A stretch of DNA of 64,000 nt from assembly GCA_003246265.1 (NCBI GenBank), contig QKAU01000017.1, positions 54,772 to 118,771 on the forward strand, written 5' to 3'. A model generated the notes under the pieces. That model did no database searches. It worked only from the letters and a program-made list of their open reading frames with translations, and was not told where the DNA came from. Both the position numbers and the translations under genes were made by a program. Source of the DNA: Kiritimatiellales bacterium (GTDB lineage Bacteria; Verrucomicrobiota; Kiritimatiellia; Kiritimatiellales; Pontiellaceae). This document shows positions 16,151 through 25,201 of this stretch, piece by piece (position 1 is the first letter of the stretch; every line of letters begins with the position of its first letter).

Positions 16151-18303
16151 GGTTCCGCTCCAATCCGTATCTGCCCCAGGGCCAGTCCGCTGTCGTTGGG
16201 CAGGCTGGAGAATACCAGTTCGTACGCCCCGTCGACTACCCGTTTGATGCGATCGACCAGCAACCGGTTCTGGAAGACCCCGCCGGCAAAGACCCACGGA
16301 AGCCGGCCATGCCTTTCCGTCAGCAACCGGCCGCAGCAAAAGACGATCTCCGCCAGCGTGTTGTGGAATCGGGCGGCCAGGATGCCGGCGGGGATTCCTT
16401 TCGCCAGCTCGTCGAGAAGATCGGCCACTAGTGGTCGCCAGTCGATCTGGCCATCGCGGATGCCGAACGCCAGGTCGCCGCATTCCGACCCGTCGGCGAC
16501 GGCCTCCAGCCGCATGGCGGCCTCGCCGTCGTAGGTGGGATCCCCGCAAACACCAAGCAGGCAGGCAACCGCATCGAACAGCCGGCCCATGCTTGAGGTC
16601 GACGGACAGTTGAGCCCCGAAGCCAGCTGCACGCGCGTTGCCGGATTATCGATGCGTTCCGGATCGAGCTGGTGCAGCAAGGCGTCCGCCACTCTTTCGG
16701 GATGCCGGATGGCCGCCTCGCCACCGGGAAGGGCGAAAGGACGCAGATGGAAGGCCCGCTCGAAACCCGAGGTGGTGTAGACCAGCACCTCCCCGCCCCA
16801 GATGCTGCCGTCCGTGCCATAGCCGGTTCCGTCGAAGGCGAATCCGATCGCCGGACCCGGATGCGCACCAGCGAGGTGGGCGTGGTGATGCTGGACGCCC
16901 ACCGACGGGATCCCGTGCGTGGCGGCGAAGCGTTCCGCGATTTGGGTGGAAAAATAGTCCGGATGGAGATCGTGCACCACCTGTTCCGGTACCACGTGGA
17001 AACAGGCCAGTTCCCGCTCGACCGCGCTGTGGAGGATATGCTGCGCCTCGGGATGCTCCAGGTCGCCGACATAGGGCAGCAACGTGACCTGCCCGTGGTG
17101 CGCCAGTGCAGGGCAGTTCTTCATGTCCGCACCGAATGCGAGGATGGTGCGGCCGCTTGCTTCGGGCATGGAAAGAGGGGCGATGCCTCGACCGGGACGC
17201 AGGACGATGGTCTGCCCGCCATGCACGGCGCATACGGAATCTTCGCAGCGGTTGGCAATCGCTCGGTTGTGCAGGATGAAGCGGTCGGCGATGCCGGCAA
17301 GGCGTTCCGCCGCCGCCGCGTTGGTGTGGATCATCGGCTCGGCCGTGTGGTTGGCGCTGGTCATCACCACGGGATGTGGATAGCGGTCGAACATGAGTTC
17401 ATGCATCGGACTGTAGGGCAGCATGATCCCCAGGGTATCGAGCCCGGGTGCGAGGAATTCGAGCGAAGGGAAGGTCCGCTTCGTCTTCAGCAGTACGATC
17501 GGCCGCTCGCGCGACTGCAACAGTCGCTCCTCTGCGGCCGATAGAGCGCAGATGGATTTGACCCATTCGAGGTTTGGCACCATGCAGGCGAACGGCTTGG
17601 ATTCGCGCCCCTTCCGGCGGCGCAGCGTCGCCACCGCTTCGGCGTTCTGGGCGGCGCATGCCAGATGGAAACCACCGATCCCCTTGACCGCCACGATCCG
17701 CCCCCGTTCCATGGCCTCGCACCACGCCATCTCCCAGTTTTCCGGTTCGATGCGTGGACCGCATTCGGGGCAGGCCACCGGCTGGGCGTGGTAGCGGCGG
17801 TCGGCGGGATCGGCATACTCCTTCGCGCAGGCAGTGCACATATCAAATGTGCGCATGGTGGTTAGGGATCGGTCGTAGGGAAGCCCTTCGATGATCGAAA
17901 AGCGCGGACCGCAGTCGACGCAGTTGATGAAGGGGTGGCGGTAGCGACGGCCGGAGGGATCGAAGAGCTCCCTCCGGCACGCGTCGCACGGTGCGGTGTC
18001 GGGCGCGATGCGCTGCAGGGCGTCGCCCGCTGTTTCGCTCTCCAGGATGCGGAAACCTTCCATGGACCGGAACGGGATCTCCTCCGCGTGCACGGCATCG
18101 ATCCGCGAAAGCGGCGGGGGCTCCCGCTCCAGCACTTCGAGAAAGGCGCGGCAGTCCGAACCGTAAAGTTCGATTCGCACACCGTCGAAGCGGTTGCTCA
18201 CTGAACCGGAAAGCCCGAGCGCGGTAGCGGTCCTCCACACCCAGGGCCGGAAACCGACGCCTTGCACGACCCCCGTGAGGTGGATGGAAATGCCGTTCAT
18301 CAA
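16135..18303 (-). CDS. hypF: carbamoyltransferase HypF
   Basis: A 722-residue HypF with domains in order: acylphosphatase-like (VQGVGFRPWVWRTA, about 1-90), two zinc fingers (CDAC...CVDC and CTAC...CPEC, about 105-190), a YrdC-like adenylate-forming domain (about 200-380), and a Kae1-like domain with VGVQHHHAHLAGAH. HypF makes carbamoyl adenylate and carbamoylates HypE for the CN ligands of [NiFe]-hydrogenase. No hydrogenase structural or other hyp gene lies in the window. The start overlaps the aminotransferase stop by four bases. Confidence 0.93.
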   Translation of the reverse strand: MMNGISIHLTGVVQGVGFRPWVWRTATALGLSGSVSNRFDGVRIELYGSDCRAFLEVLEREPPPLSRIDAVHAEEIPFRSMEGFRILESETAGDALQRIAPDTAPCDACRRELFDPSGRRYRHPFINCVDCGPRFSIIEGLPYDRSLTTMRTFDMCTACAKEYADPADRRYHAQPVACPECGPRIEPENWEMAWCEAMERGRIVAVKGIGGFHLACAAQNAEAVATLRRRKGRESKPFACMVPNLEWVKSICALSAAEERLLQSRERPIVLLKTKRTFPSLEFLAPGLDTLGIMLPYSPMHELMFDRYPHPVVMTSANHTAEPMIHTNAAAAERLAGIADRFILHNRAIANRCEDSVCAVHGGQTIVLRPGRGIAPLSMPEASGRTILAFGADMKNCPALAHHGQVTLLPYVGDLEHPEAQHILHSAVERELACFHVVPEQVVHDLHPDYFSTQIAERFAATHGIPSVGVQHHHAHLAGAHPGPAIGFAFDGTGYGTDGSIWGGEVLVYTTSGFERAFHLRPFALPGGEAAIRHPERVADALLHQLDPERIDNPATRVQLASGLNCPSTSSMGRLFDAVACLLGVCGDPTYDGEAAMRLEAVADGSECGDLAFGIRDGQIDWRPLVADLLDELAKGIPAGILAARFHNTLAEIVFCCGRLLTERHGRLPWVFAGGVFQNRLLVDRIKRVVDGAYELVFSSLPNDSGLALGQIRIGAEPWASR

Positions 18304-19277
18304 TCGAACACCCTGGTCAACCGCCGGCTGTCAGGCACCATCTCCTCCTTGAGCATTTCGAAGAGCCGCTGCGCCACGGGGCCCGGCGTGCCGTCGCCCA
18401 CGGGATGACCGTCGAATTCAATCACCGGCGTAATGTTGGGCGTGGTGCCGTAGATGTGGACCTCGACGGCCGAGCGCACCATGCCGAGGGTGATGGGCCG
18501 GAACTCGGCCGCGGTCAACATGCGTTCCGCCTTGAGCTGCCGCGCGAATTCGAGGGCGCGCAACGCGGTGGTTCCGGCCAACACACGCTCCGGCGGCGGC
18601 ATGAAAAGCTCCTTGCCCCGCGTGACGATGCCGATGTTTTCGGTCGCCCCTTCGGCAAGATTTCGATGCTCGTCGAGCGAGACGGTAAAGTCGACGCCCA
18701 GGTCGACCGCTTCCTTCTTCATCAGCACGTTGGGCAGGTAGTTGCAGGTCTTTACGGTCGCGAAGATGCCCGGCTTGACCGGCACCTTGCTGACGGCCAC
18801 GCTCACTCCTCCGGGCATGCGGGCGAGGCTCGGTCGCTTGAGCTCGTAGGCCACGATGTAGAGTTCCGGGCCGAAGCAGTCGTAGGGATTGATACCCATG
18901 GTGCCCGGTCCGCGCGAAACAAGCAGCCGGACCAGCGCATCGCGCGCTCCTCCGGCGCGGACGGTCTGCACCACGATCGACTCCATTTCGTCGACCGGCA
19001 CCGGAAGCGCCAGCCCCACCGCCGCGCAGGAACGCTCCAGCCGGGCAAAGTGGTCGCCCAGGTTGTAGAGGTTGCCGTCGACGCACTTGAACGACTCGAA
19101 GACGCCGTCGCCCCGGTGCACCACGTGGTCGTCGACCGGCACCATCATCGCCGCCTGGTCGGTGACGATGCAGTCCGTGACGGAGGAGTACATCGCATAG
19201 AGCTTGCGGTCCTGCCGGGGAAGCCGCGCCGTCCATTCCACCAGCCCCACCACCGCTTTCGTTCCGTTCTTAGCCAT
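18300..19277 (-). CDS. class IV pyridoxal-phosphate aminotransferase (IlvE-like)
   Basis: A 325-residue fold-type IV PLP enzyme: DDHVVHRGDGVFES in the N-terminal domain, the cofactor lysine in VKTCNYLPNVL, and the phosphate-binding region LAEGATENIGIV, then LAGTTALRALEFA. The family includes branched-chain aminotransferase, D-amino-acid aminotransferase and aminodeoxychorismate lyase; the NYLPNVL and EGATEN pattern is nearest to branched-chain type, but the choice is not certain. It is the first gene of an operon with hypF and the CYTH gene, an odd grouping that gives no functional clue. Confidence 0.75.
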   Translation of the reverse strand: MAKNGTKAVVGLVEWTARLPRQDRKLYAMYSSVTDCIVTDQAAMMVPVDDHVVHRGDGVFESFKCVDGNLYNLGDHFARLERSCAAVGLALPVPVDEMESIVVQTVRAGGARDALVRLLVSRGPGTMGINPYDCFGPELYIVAYELKRPSLARMPGGVSVAVSKVPVKPGIFATVKTCNYLPNVLMKKEAVDLGVDFTVSLDEHRNLAEGATENIGIVTRGKELFMPPPERVLAGTTALRALEFARQLKAERMLTAAEFRPITLGMVRSAVEVHIYGTTPNITPVIEFDGHPVGDGTPGPVAQRLFEMLKEEMVPDSRRLTRVFD

Positions 19278-19308
19278 CTTGTTTTCCCGCCTGGTTGAAA
19301 TCAGTACT

Positions 19309-19329
19309 ATCGCCGAATTTCCCGGCGAT
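19309..19329. promoter_or_regulatory. inverted repeat in a divergent promoter region
   Basis: ATCGCCG and CGGCGAT form a perfect 7-base dyad with a 7-base spacer, centred in the 117-base region between the minus-strand aminotransferase and the plus-strand UDP-glucuronate decarboxylase. Placement fits an operator acting on one or both promoters, or a small hairpin. Confidence 0.35.
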
Positions 19330-19394
19330 TGGAATTTATTTCTCCGCGGGTAAATGCAACGGTTTGGCGGTTATTCAAAATGGAGGAGTCGCGA

Positions 19395-20354
19395 ATGAAG
19401 GACTTGGTAAAGAAACGCGTACTGGTCACCGGCGGTGCCGGTTTCCTCGGCTCGTTCCTGTGCGAGCGGTTGCTGAACGAGGGGTGCGACGTCATCTGCA
19501 TGGACAACTTCTTCACGGGGCGCAAGGCCAACATCGCCCATCTGCTGGACAACCCCTACTTCGAGCTGATGCGCCACGACGTCACCTTCCCCTTCTACGT
19601 CGAGGTCGACGAGATCTACAACCTCGCCTGCCCCGCCTCGCCGGTCCACTACCAGTTCGACCCGGTCCAGACCACCAAGACCAGTGTGCACGGGGCCATC
19701 AACGTGCTCGGCCTCGCCAAGCGGGTCAAGGCCAAGGTCTTCCAGGCGTCGACGTCGGAGGTCTACGGCGACCCCTCCGTCCATCCCCAGCCGGAATCCT
19801 ATTGGGGCAACGTCAACCCCATCGGCATCCGCTCCTGCTATGACGAGGGGAAGCGCTGCGCCGAAACCCTCTTCTTCGACTACTGGCGCCAGCACAACCT
19901 GCGCATCAAGGTGGTCCGGATCTTCAACACCTATGGCCCGCGCATGCACCCGCACGACGGACGCGTGGTATCGAACTTCATCATGCAGGCGCTCCGCGGC
20001 GAAAACATCACCATCTACGGCGATGGCCGGCAGACCCGCTCCTTCTGCTACGTCTCGGACCTGATCGAGGGCTGGATCCGGATGATGAACTCGCCGGACG
20101 ACTTCACCGGCCCCGTCAACCTCGGCAATCCCGGCGAATTCACCATGCTGGAACTGGCCGAACAGGTGATCGAGCTGACCGGGTCGAAATCGAAGCTGGT
20201 CTTCGAACCGCTGCCGGCCGACGACCCCAAGCAGCGCAAGCCCGACATAGCGCTGGCCAAGGGGAAGCTGGGCTGGGAACCGACCGTGCCGCTGCGCGAT
20301 GGCTTGAAAAAGACGATCGAATATTTCGACGGGTTGCTGAAGGCGTCCGCGTAG
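19395..20354 (+). CDS. uxs: UDP-glucuronate decarboxylase (UDP-xylose synthase)
   Basis: A 319-residue extended short-chain dehydrogenase. It has the NAD loop TGGAGFLGS, the catalytic SxxxYxxxK arrangement (STSEVYGD, then SCYDEGKR), and the UXS-typical [12 protein letters not shown] and [18 protein letters not shown]. The enzyme oxidises and decarboxylates UDP-glucuronate to UDP-xylose. A GGAGGAG site precedes the ATG at 19395. The next gene, 21 bases downstream, is a sugar kinase-nucleotidyltransferase fusion that could supply its nucleotide sugar. Confidence 0.9.
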   Translation: MKDLVKKRVLVTGGAGFLGSFLCERLLNEGCDVICMDNFFTGRKANIAHLLDNPYFELMRHDVTFPFYVEVDEIYNLACPASPVHYQFDPVQTTKTSVHGAINVLGLAKRVKAKVFQASTSEVYGDPSVHPQPESYWGNVNPIGIRSCYDEGKRCAETLFFDYWRQHNLRIKVVRIFNTYGPRMHPHDGRVVSNFIMQALRGENITIYGDGRQTRSFCYVSDLIEGWIRMMNSPDDFTGPVNLGNPGEFTMLELAEQVIELTGSKSKLVFEPLPADDPKQRKPDIALAKGKLGWEPTVPLRDGLKKTIEYFDGLLKASA

Positions 20355-20375
20355 GAACGCCGCCAGGGGGTGAAG

Positions 20376-22298
20376 ATGAAGATATTCGTTCCGGGCAGGA
20401 TCTGCCTTTTCGGCGAACATTCGGACTGGGCGGGCGGATACCGCCGCATCAATGCCGCGATCGGCAAGGGCTTCGCCATCATCGTGGGCACCAACCAGGG
20501 CATCTATGCCGAGGTGAAGCCCCACCCCGACAAGCTCATCATCCGCACCACCTGCGAAAACGGCACCCGCAAGGGTCCCTTCGAAATCCCCATGGAGCGC
20601 GAGGCGCTGCTGGCCGAGGCCATGGCGGGCGGCTTCGCCAGCTACGCCGCGGGCGTGGCCTACCAGATCTTGACCCACTACCGCGTGCGCGGCATCGAGA
20701 TCGACAACTACCTCACCGACCTCCCGATCCAGAAGGGCCTCTCCTCCTCCGCCGCCATCTGCGTTCTCGTGGCGCGCTCCTTCAACCGCCTCTACGACCT
20801 CAAGATGACCGTGCGCGGCGAGATGGAATACGCCTACATGGGCGAGATCACCACCCCTTCGCGCTGCGGCAGGCTCGACCAGGGCTGCGCCTACGGCAAC
20901 CGCCCCGTCATCATGACCTTTGATGGCGACCGCCTGGAGGTGGAGGAGCTCAACGTGCCCCGCACGCTCCACTATGTGATCGTCGACCTCAAGGCGTTCA
21001 AGGATACCAAGGAGATCCTGGCCAAGCTCAACCAGAGCTACCCCTTCGCCGACGACGAGATCCAGCGCAAGGTCCAGCACTATCTCGGCCCCGTCAACGC
21101 CGACATCAACCACCGGGCGACCGCAGCGATCCGCACCGGAAACATCGAGGCCCTCGGCGGGCTGATGAAGGAGGCGCAGGCCCGGTTCGACGAACATCTG
21201 CAGCCCGCATGCCCCTCCCAGCTGACCTCGCCGGTGCTCCACAAGCTACTCGCCTATGGCCCCATCCAGCCCCACATTCTCGGCGGCAAGGGCGTCGGCT
21301 CCCAGGGCGACGGCACGGCCCAGTTCCTGGTGCGCGACCCGGAGGCCCAGGCAAGGCTGATCGAGATCATCGAGCGCGACCTGAAGATGTCCTGCATGAA
21401 GCTGGACATCGATTCGGCCACGCCGGTGCGCAAGGCGGTCATCCCCGCGGCCGGCTTCGGAACCCACCTCTTCCCGGCGACCAAGACGCTCAAGAAGGAG
21501 ATGTTTCCGGTCATCGGGCGCGACGGGCGCACCAAGCCCGTCATTATGGAGCTGGTCGAAGAGGTGCTGGAATCGGGCATCGACGAAGTGGCCATCGTCA
21601 TCCAGGAGATCGACCGCCGGATGTTCGAGGACTTTTTCCACCAGCGGCTTCCCGTGGAGCACTACAACAAGCTTTCGAAGGCCGACCAGCGCTACACGCA
21701 GCGGATCCTCGACATGGGGAACAAGGTGACGCTGGTGGTCCAGGATTCGCAGGAGGGATTCGGCCATGCCGTGCACTGTGCCAAGGAGTGGGTCGGGAAC
21801 GAACCGTTCCTGCTGGTGCTGGGTGACCACCTCTACTCCTCCGGCACCTCGGAATCCTGCACGCGCCAGCTGTTGGACCTCTACGAGCGCACGGGCAAGA
21901 GCGTGGTCGGCCTGCTCGAAACCCCGGAGGAGGAGGTTGAGCGCTTCGGCTGCGCCACCGGCGTCTGGGAGGAGGAGGGACGCCTGCTTTCGATCACCGA
22001 GTTTGCCGAAAAGCCGTCGGTGGAATATGCCCGCGAGCATCTGGCCACCATGGACGTGAAGGAGGGGCACTTCCTAACCATCTTCGGCCAGTACATCCTC
22101 ACACCGCGCATCTTCGAACTGCTGGGCGACAACATCCGGCGCAACATGCGCGAAAAGGGCGAGTTCCAGCTTACCTCCTGCATGGACCGCCTGCGCCAGG
22201 AGGAGGGATTCGTCGGCTGCCGGATCTACGGACGCCGCTTCGACATCGGCAATCCCGACGCCTATCGGCAGACGGTCATCGACTTCCCGAACGCCTAG
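20376..22298 (+). CDS. fused GHMP sugar kinase and GalU-type nucleotidyltransferase
   Basis: A 640-residue two-domain protein. Residues 1-345 are a GHMP kinase like the galactokinase/arabinokinase group: VPGRICLFGEHSDW at the start, GLSSSAA (121-127) and GGKGVGSQGDG (302-312). Residues 351-640 are a GalU-like nucleotidyltransferase: AVIPAAGFGTHLFPATK, KEMFPV, LVLGDHLY, EFAEKPS. The two steps together would turn a free sugar into sugar-1-phosphate and then nucleotide sugar. Placed right after UDP-glucuronate decarboxylase, glucuronate is the obvious candidate substrate (inference). In the nucleotidyltransferase loop the usual GTR is GTH (His363). The start was set at ATG 20376, six bases after AGGGGG; a GTG at 20370 is possible. 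Confidence 0.8.
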   Translation: MKIFVPGRICLFGEHSDWAGGYRRINAAIGKGFAIIVGTNQGIYAEVKPHPDKLIIRTTCENGTRKGPFEIPMEREALLAEAMAGGFASYAAGVAYQILTHYRVRGIEIDNYLTDLPIQKGLSSSAAICVLVARSFNRLYDLKMTVRGEMEYAYMGEITTPSRCGRLDQGCAYGNRPVIMTFDGDRLEVEELNVPRTLHYVIVDLKAFKDTKEILAKLNQSYPFADDEIQRKVQHYLGPVNADINHRATAAIRTGNIEALGGLMKEAQARFDEHLQPACPSQLTSPVLHKLLAYGPIQPHILGGKGVGSQGDGTAQFLVRDPEAQARLIEIIERDLKMSCMKLDIDSATPVRKAVIPAAGFGTHLFPATKTLKKEMFPVIGRDGRTKPVIMELVEEVLESGIDEVAIVIQEIDRRMFEDFFHQRLPVEHYNKLSKADQRYTQRILDMGNKVTLVVQDSQEGFGHAVHCAKEWVGNEPFLLVLGDHLYSSGTSESCTRQLLDLYERTGKSVVGLLETPEEEVERFGCATGVWEEEGRLLSITEFAEKPSVEYAREHLATMDVKEGHFLTIFGQYILTPRIFELLGDNIRRNMREKGEFQLTSCMDRLRQEEGFVGCRIYGRRFDIGNPDAYRQTVIDFPNA

Positions 22299-22311
22299 GC
22301 CGACCGCGCGC

Positions 22312-23043
22312 CTACAGGCCCATCCGCTTGAAGAGGCATTCGGGGATGTGCCGGACCACCAGCATGATCCAGCGCCACATCCAGAGGGTGTAGACCACGT
22401 TGCGCCGGGCCTCCAGTCCCCGGAAGACCGCATCGGCCACCTGCCCGGGCTCGGCGGTCAGCGCCGCGGGGAGGTCGAGCTGTTCGGTCATCTTCGTGCG
22501 GCAGAAGCCGGGCTTGACGGTCATTACATGCACGCCTTTTTCCGCCAGCCGGTTGCGCAGGCCGGAAAGGTAGGCCGTGAAGCCCGCCTTGGCGCTCCCA
22601 TAGAGGTAGTTGCTCTGCCGGCCCCGGTCGCCCGCCACCGAACTGATGCCGACGATATCCCCTTGGCCGCGCGCCTCGAAATCCGCAGCCACGATGTTGA
22701 GGATCGAGACGGCACCGGTGTAATTGACATCGATCGTCAGGCGGGCTTCGGCGAAGTCGGTGCGCGCCGCCATCGGGTCGCCCATGTAGCCAAAGGCGCA
22801 GACCACGGCATCGGGTTTCGGATCGATGGCGTCGTAGAACGCCTGGTGGGTATCGAAGCATCCGGCATCGAACGCCAGCGCCCGGACCGGCACCTTGGAG
22901 CGGATCGCAAGGTCGCTGGCAACCGGCTCGAGCCGACCCGTGCTGCGCGCCGCCAGCACCAGCCCCCAGCCTTCCGCCGCAAACCGCCGGGCAATGGCCT
23001 GCGCCATGTCCGACGTCGCCCCTAGGATTAAAACATTCTTCAT
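22312..23043 (-). CDS. dprE2: DprE2-like short-chain dehydrogenase
   Basis: A 243-residue short-chain dehydrogenase: cofactor loop LILGATSDMAQAIARRF, catalytic Ser in GISSVAGDRG, and YGSAKAG for Tyr and Lys. The LGATSDMAQA opening and the C-terminal hydrophobic helix (MWRWIMLVVRHIPECLF) match DprE2, which reduces the 2'-keto intermediate made by DprE1 to give decaprenyl-phospho-arabinose. It follows the DprE1-like gene after 74 bases, the same order as in mycobacteria. It converges with the kinase-nucleotidyltransferase gene, 13 bases apart. Confidence 0.82.
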   Translation of the reverse strand: MKNVLILGATSDMAQAIARRFAAEGWGLVLAARSTGRLEPVASDLAIRSKVPVRALAFDAGCFDTHQAFYDAIDPKPDAVVCAFGYMGDPMAARTDFAEARLTIDVNYTGAVSILNIVAADFEARGQGDIVGISSVAGDRGRQSNYLYGSAKAGFTAYLSGLRNRLAEKGVHVMTVKPGFCRTKMTEQLDLPAALTAEPGQVADAVFRGLEARRNVVYTLWMWRWIMLVVRHIPECLFKRMGL

Positions 23044-23117
23044 TGTGTCCCCTCGTCTCCTTCATCCCCCCTGTGCAGGATTGGATCCCCGGCTTCCGTA
23101 CGATCTGCGGATGCAAA

Positions 23118-24455
23118 TTATCCCGTGACCCCAATGCGCCTGGAAAGCAGGGACGCGAAGCGGGTTCCGCCTTCGTTGAGCACGGCGACAGCCTGACGGA
23201 ATTCGTCGGCGTTCGGATAGGTCCGGGCAAACATCGCGGCATCCATGCGCGAATCCTTGGCAAGATAGAGGCGGCCGCCGTAGTCGGCCACCATGGCATC
23301 CAGTTCCTTGAACAGCTCCATCGCCTTGAACGATATCGGAAAATCGAGCGCCAGCGTGTACCCCTCCATCGGGAAGGAGATGAAGCTTTCCTGCTCGCCG
23401 AACAGCTTGAGCACGGCGAGGAACGAGCCTAGTCCGCTGGCCGCAATGCGCTCCAGGATCCGGTGCATCCCTTCGCGTCCCGCCGCCTTCGGAATGACGA
23501 ACTGGTACTGGGTGAACCCGCGCCTGCCGTAGATGCGGTTCCAGTTGCCGACGGAATCGAGCGGATAGAAGAACTGGTTGTAGCCGGCGATGCGCGCCTG
23601 CGTCCCCGACCGGCACTTCCCGTAGTAGGCCGCGTTGAAGGCCTGCACCGTCAGCCGGCTCAGGGCGAAGCCGGGCATCATGAACGGGACGTCGAGCTTC
23701 ATCCCGCCGCCCGGTTTCAGCGGTGCATGCTTGTGCGACGGGTTGACCAGTTCGCCGGCAGTGGCATGCTCTCCGCGCATCAGGATGCTCCTTCCTAGCG
23801 CGTCGCCCCGGGCCAGGCAATCGATCCACGCCACCGAATAGGTCCACTCCCCCGGCGCCTCGAAGCCGTCCATCACCTCGCCGAGGTTGGCCGCCCGCAC
23901 GGTCTCCTCGCGGATGTATGCCGTCTCGATGCGCCGCAACCTGAAGGTCGCCTGGAGAATGATGCCCGTCAGCCCCATGCCGCCGACAGTCACGTTGAAG
24001 AACTCTGCGTTCCGCGCCGGGGAGCAGGTGATGATCGAACCGTCGTTGCGCATCACGTCCATGGAGCGGATGTGCTGCCCGAAGGAGCCGTCCACATGGT
24101 GGTTCTTGCCATGCACATCGGCGGCGATCGCCCCTCCGACTGTGATCAGCTTGGTGCCCGGCGTGACCGGGAGAAACCAGCCGCGTGGAACGAACACGTC
24201 TAGGAGGTCGGCCAGCAACACCCCGGCCTGGCAGGTGAGCTCGCCGGTCGTCTCGTCGAAGGCGAGCAGCTTGTCGAAGCGGCGGGTGAGCACGACGCGG
24301 CTCTGGAGCGAAGCATCGCCATAGGAACGCCCATTGCCATAGGCGATCAGCTCGCCGGGTTCCGCCAGCCGGCTGCGCAGCTGCTCGACCGAATCGAACC
24401 CACTCGTTTCCGCCTCGATGACGGGATAGTTTCCCCAGTCAGAAATCCTGCGCAT
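23118..24455 (-). CDS. dprE1: DprE1-like FAD-linked oxidase
   Basis: A 445-residue FAD-binding oxidoreductase of the vanillyl-alcohol-oxidase fold. Seen are GNGRSYGDASL and FLPVTPGTKLITVGGAIAADVHGKNHH for the flavin-binding domain, and RLYLAKDSRM near the C-terminus, which holds the active-site lysine of DprE1. DprE1 oxidises the 2'-hydroxyl of polyprenyl-phospho-ribose. The start at 24455 has GAGGTG just upstream. With the DprE2-like gene it forms a complete epimerase; the UbiA-type transferase that makes the ribose lipid is not in the window. Confidence 0.82.
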   Translation of the reverse strand: MRRISDWGNYPVIEAETSGFDSVEQLRSRLAEPGELIAYGNGRSYGDASLQSRVVLTRRFDKLLAFDETTGELTCQAGVLLADLLDVFVPRGWFLPVTPGTKLITVGGAIAADVHGKNHHVDGSFGQHIRSMDVMRNDGSIITCSPARNAEFFNVTVGGMGLTGIILQATFRLRRIETAYIREETVRAANLGEVMDGFEAPGEWTYSVAWIDCLARGDALGRSILMRGEHATAGELVNPSHKHAPLKPGGGMKLDVPFMMPGFALSRLTVQAFNAAYYGKCRSGTQARIAGYNQFFYPLDSVGNWNRIYGRRGFTQYQFVIPKAAGREGMHRILERIAASGLGSFLAVLKLFGEQESFISFPMEGYTLALDFPISFKAMELFKELDAMVADYGGRLYLAKDSRMDAAMFARTYPNADEFRQAVAVLNEGGTRFASLLSRRIGVTG

Positions 24456-24510
24456 GCGCACCTCGTTTTGCGGCTTGTCCTGAATCGGCAACAGATATAC
24501 ATCTTTTCCC

Positions 24511-24888
24511 ATGCGGACTGTAGAAATCATTTGCACGAATTGCGGGGCCGAGACCCTCCTGCGGCGCGACGCGGTCTACGACGGATTCGTCAAGACCGGC
24601 GAATCGCTCTCCTGCTCCTCCTGCGGCCACCGCTTTGCCTCCGAGGACGACGTGCCCTTCAAGGCCCGAAACACCGGACCGCGCGTCTTTACCGAGGCCG
24701 ACCGCTCCGCCAGGGTCGATCTCTTCGACACCGGCGAAGCCGATTGGCTCTGCCGCCACTGCGCCCACTACATCGTCAACCCCTTCACCCAGTTCTGCGC
24801 CCTGCATCGGCGGGAGGTGCAGGCCACCGACACCTGCGACCGGTTCGAAAAGGCGGTGCAAAGAAGCGGCTCCGACGAGCTCCTCTAG
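24511..24888 (+). CDS. zinc-ribbon protein of unknown function
   Basis: A 125-residue protein with two cysteine pairs near the N-terminus (CTNC and CSSC, about 25 residues apart) forming a probable zinc ribbon, and a second cysteine/histidine set in the C-terminal half (CRHCAHY, then CALH and C in TDTCDRF), perhaps a second metal site. No membrane segment or known enzyme motif. It is transcribed away from the DprE1-like gene, 55 bases apart, and is followed by a 385-base gap before nifH. Confidence 0.6.
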   Translation: MRTVEIICTNCGAETLLRRDAVYDGFVKTGESLSCSSCGHRFASEDDVPFKARNTGPRVFTEADRSARVDLFDTGEADWLCRHCAHYIVNPFTQFCALHRREVQATDTCDRFEKAVQRSGSDELL

Positions 24889-25001
24889 GTTGCTGCCCAG
24901 CCGCACCCACGGCGCATGGCGCTGCTACCGATCCGGGAACACGTGCGGGATCGCTGCATAACGTGCCGTTGCGGAAAATGGTTTCCCGGGGCATGGCCCA
25001 C

Positions 25002-25098
25002 TGGAAATAAATGTCGAAACATCGCGCAAGGCATTGATGGGCCGCGCATTGGAGATCACCTCGCCGCGACCCATTGCGGGTCGCGACATTTATTTCCA
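25002..25098. repeat. 15-base inverted repeat with nested hairpin upstream of nifH
   Basis: TGGAAATAAATGTCG at 25002-25016 is repeated in perfect inverted form at 25084-25098, with 67 bases between. GGGGC and GCCCC flank the outer sides at slightly different distances. Just inside the right arm CGCGACCC and GGGTCGCG (25065-25085) form a perfect 8-base hairpin. The shape suits a tiny non-autonomous mobile element or a paired regulator site for nif. Confidence 0.6.
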
Positions 25099-25201
25099 TG
25101 GAAGCCCCCTCCCGGCCACCGGGCATCTCCCGCCCAATTAATTACCTATTCCATTCATCATGTGTAACTTGCCAATCCTGCCATGGCCAAGAATCGGCCG
25201 C

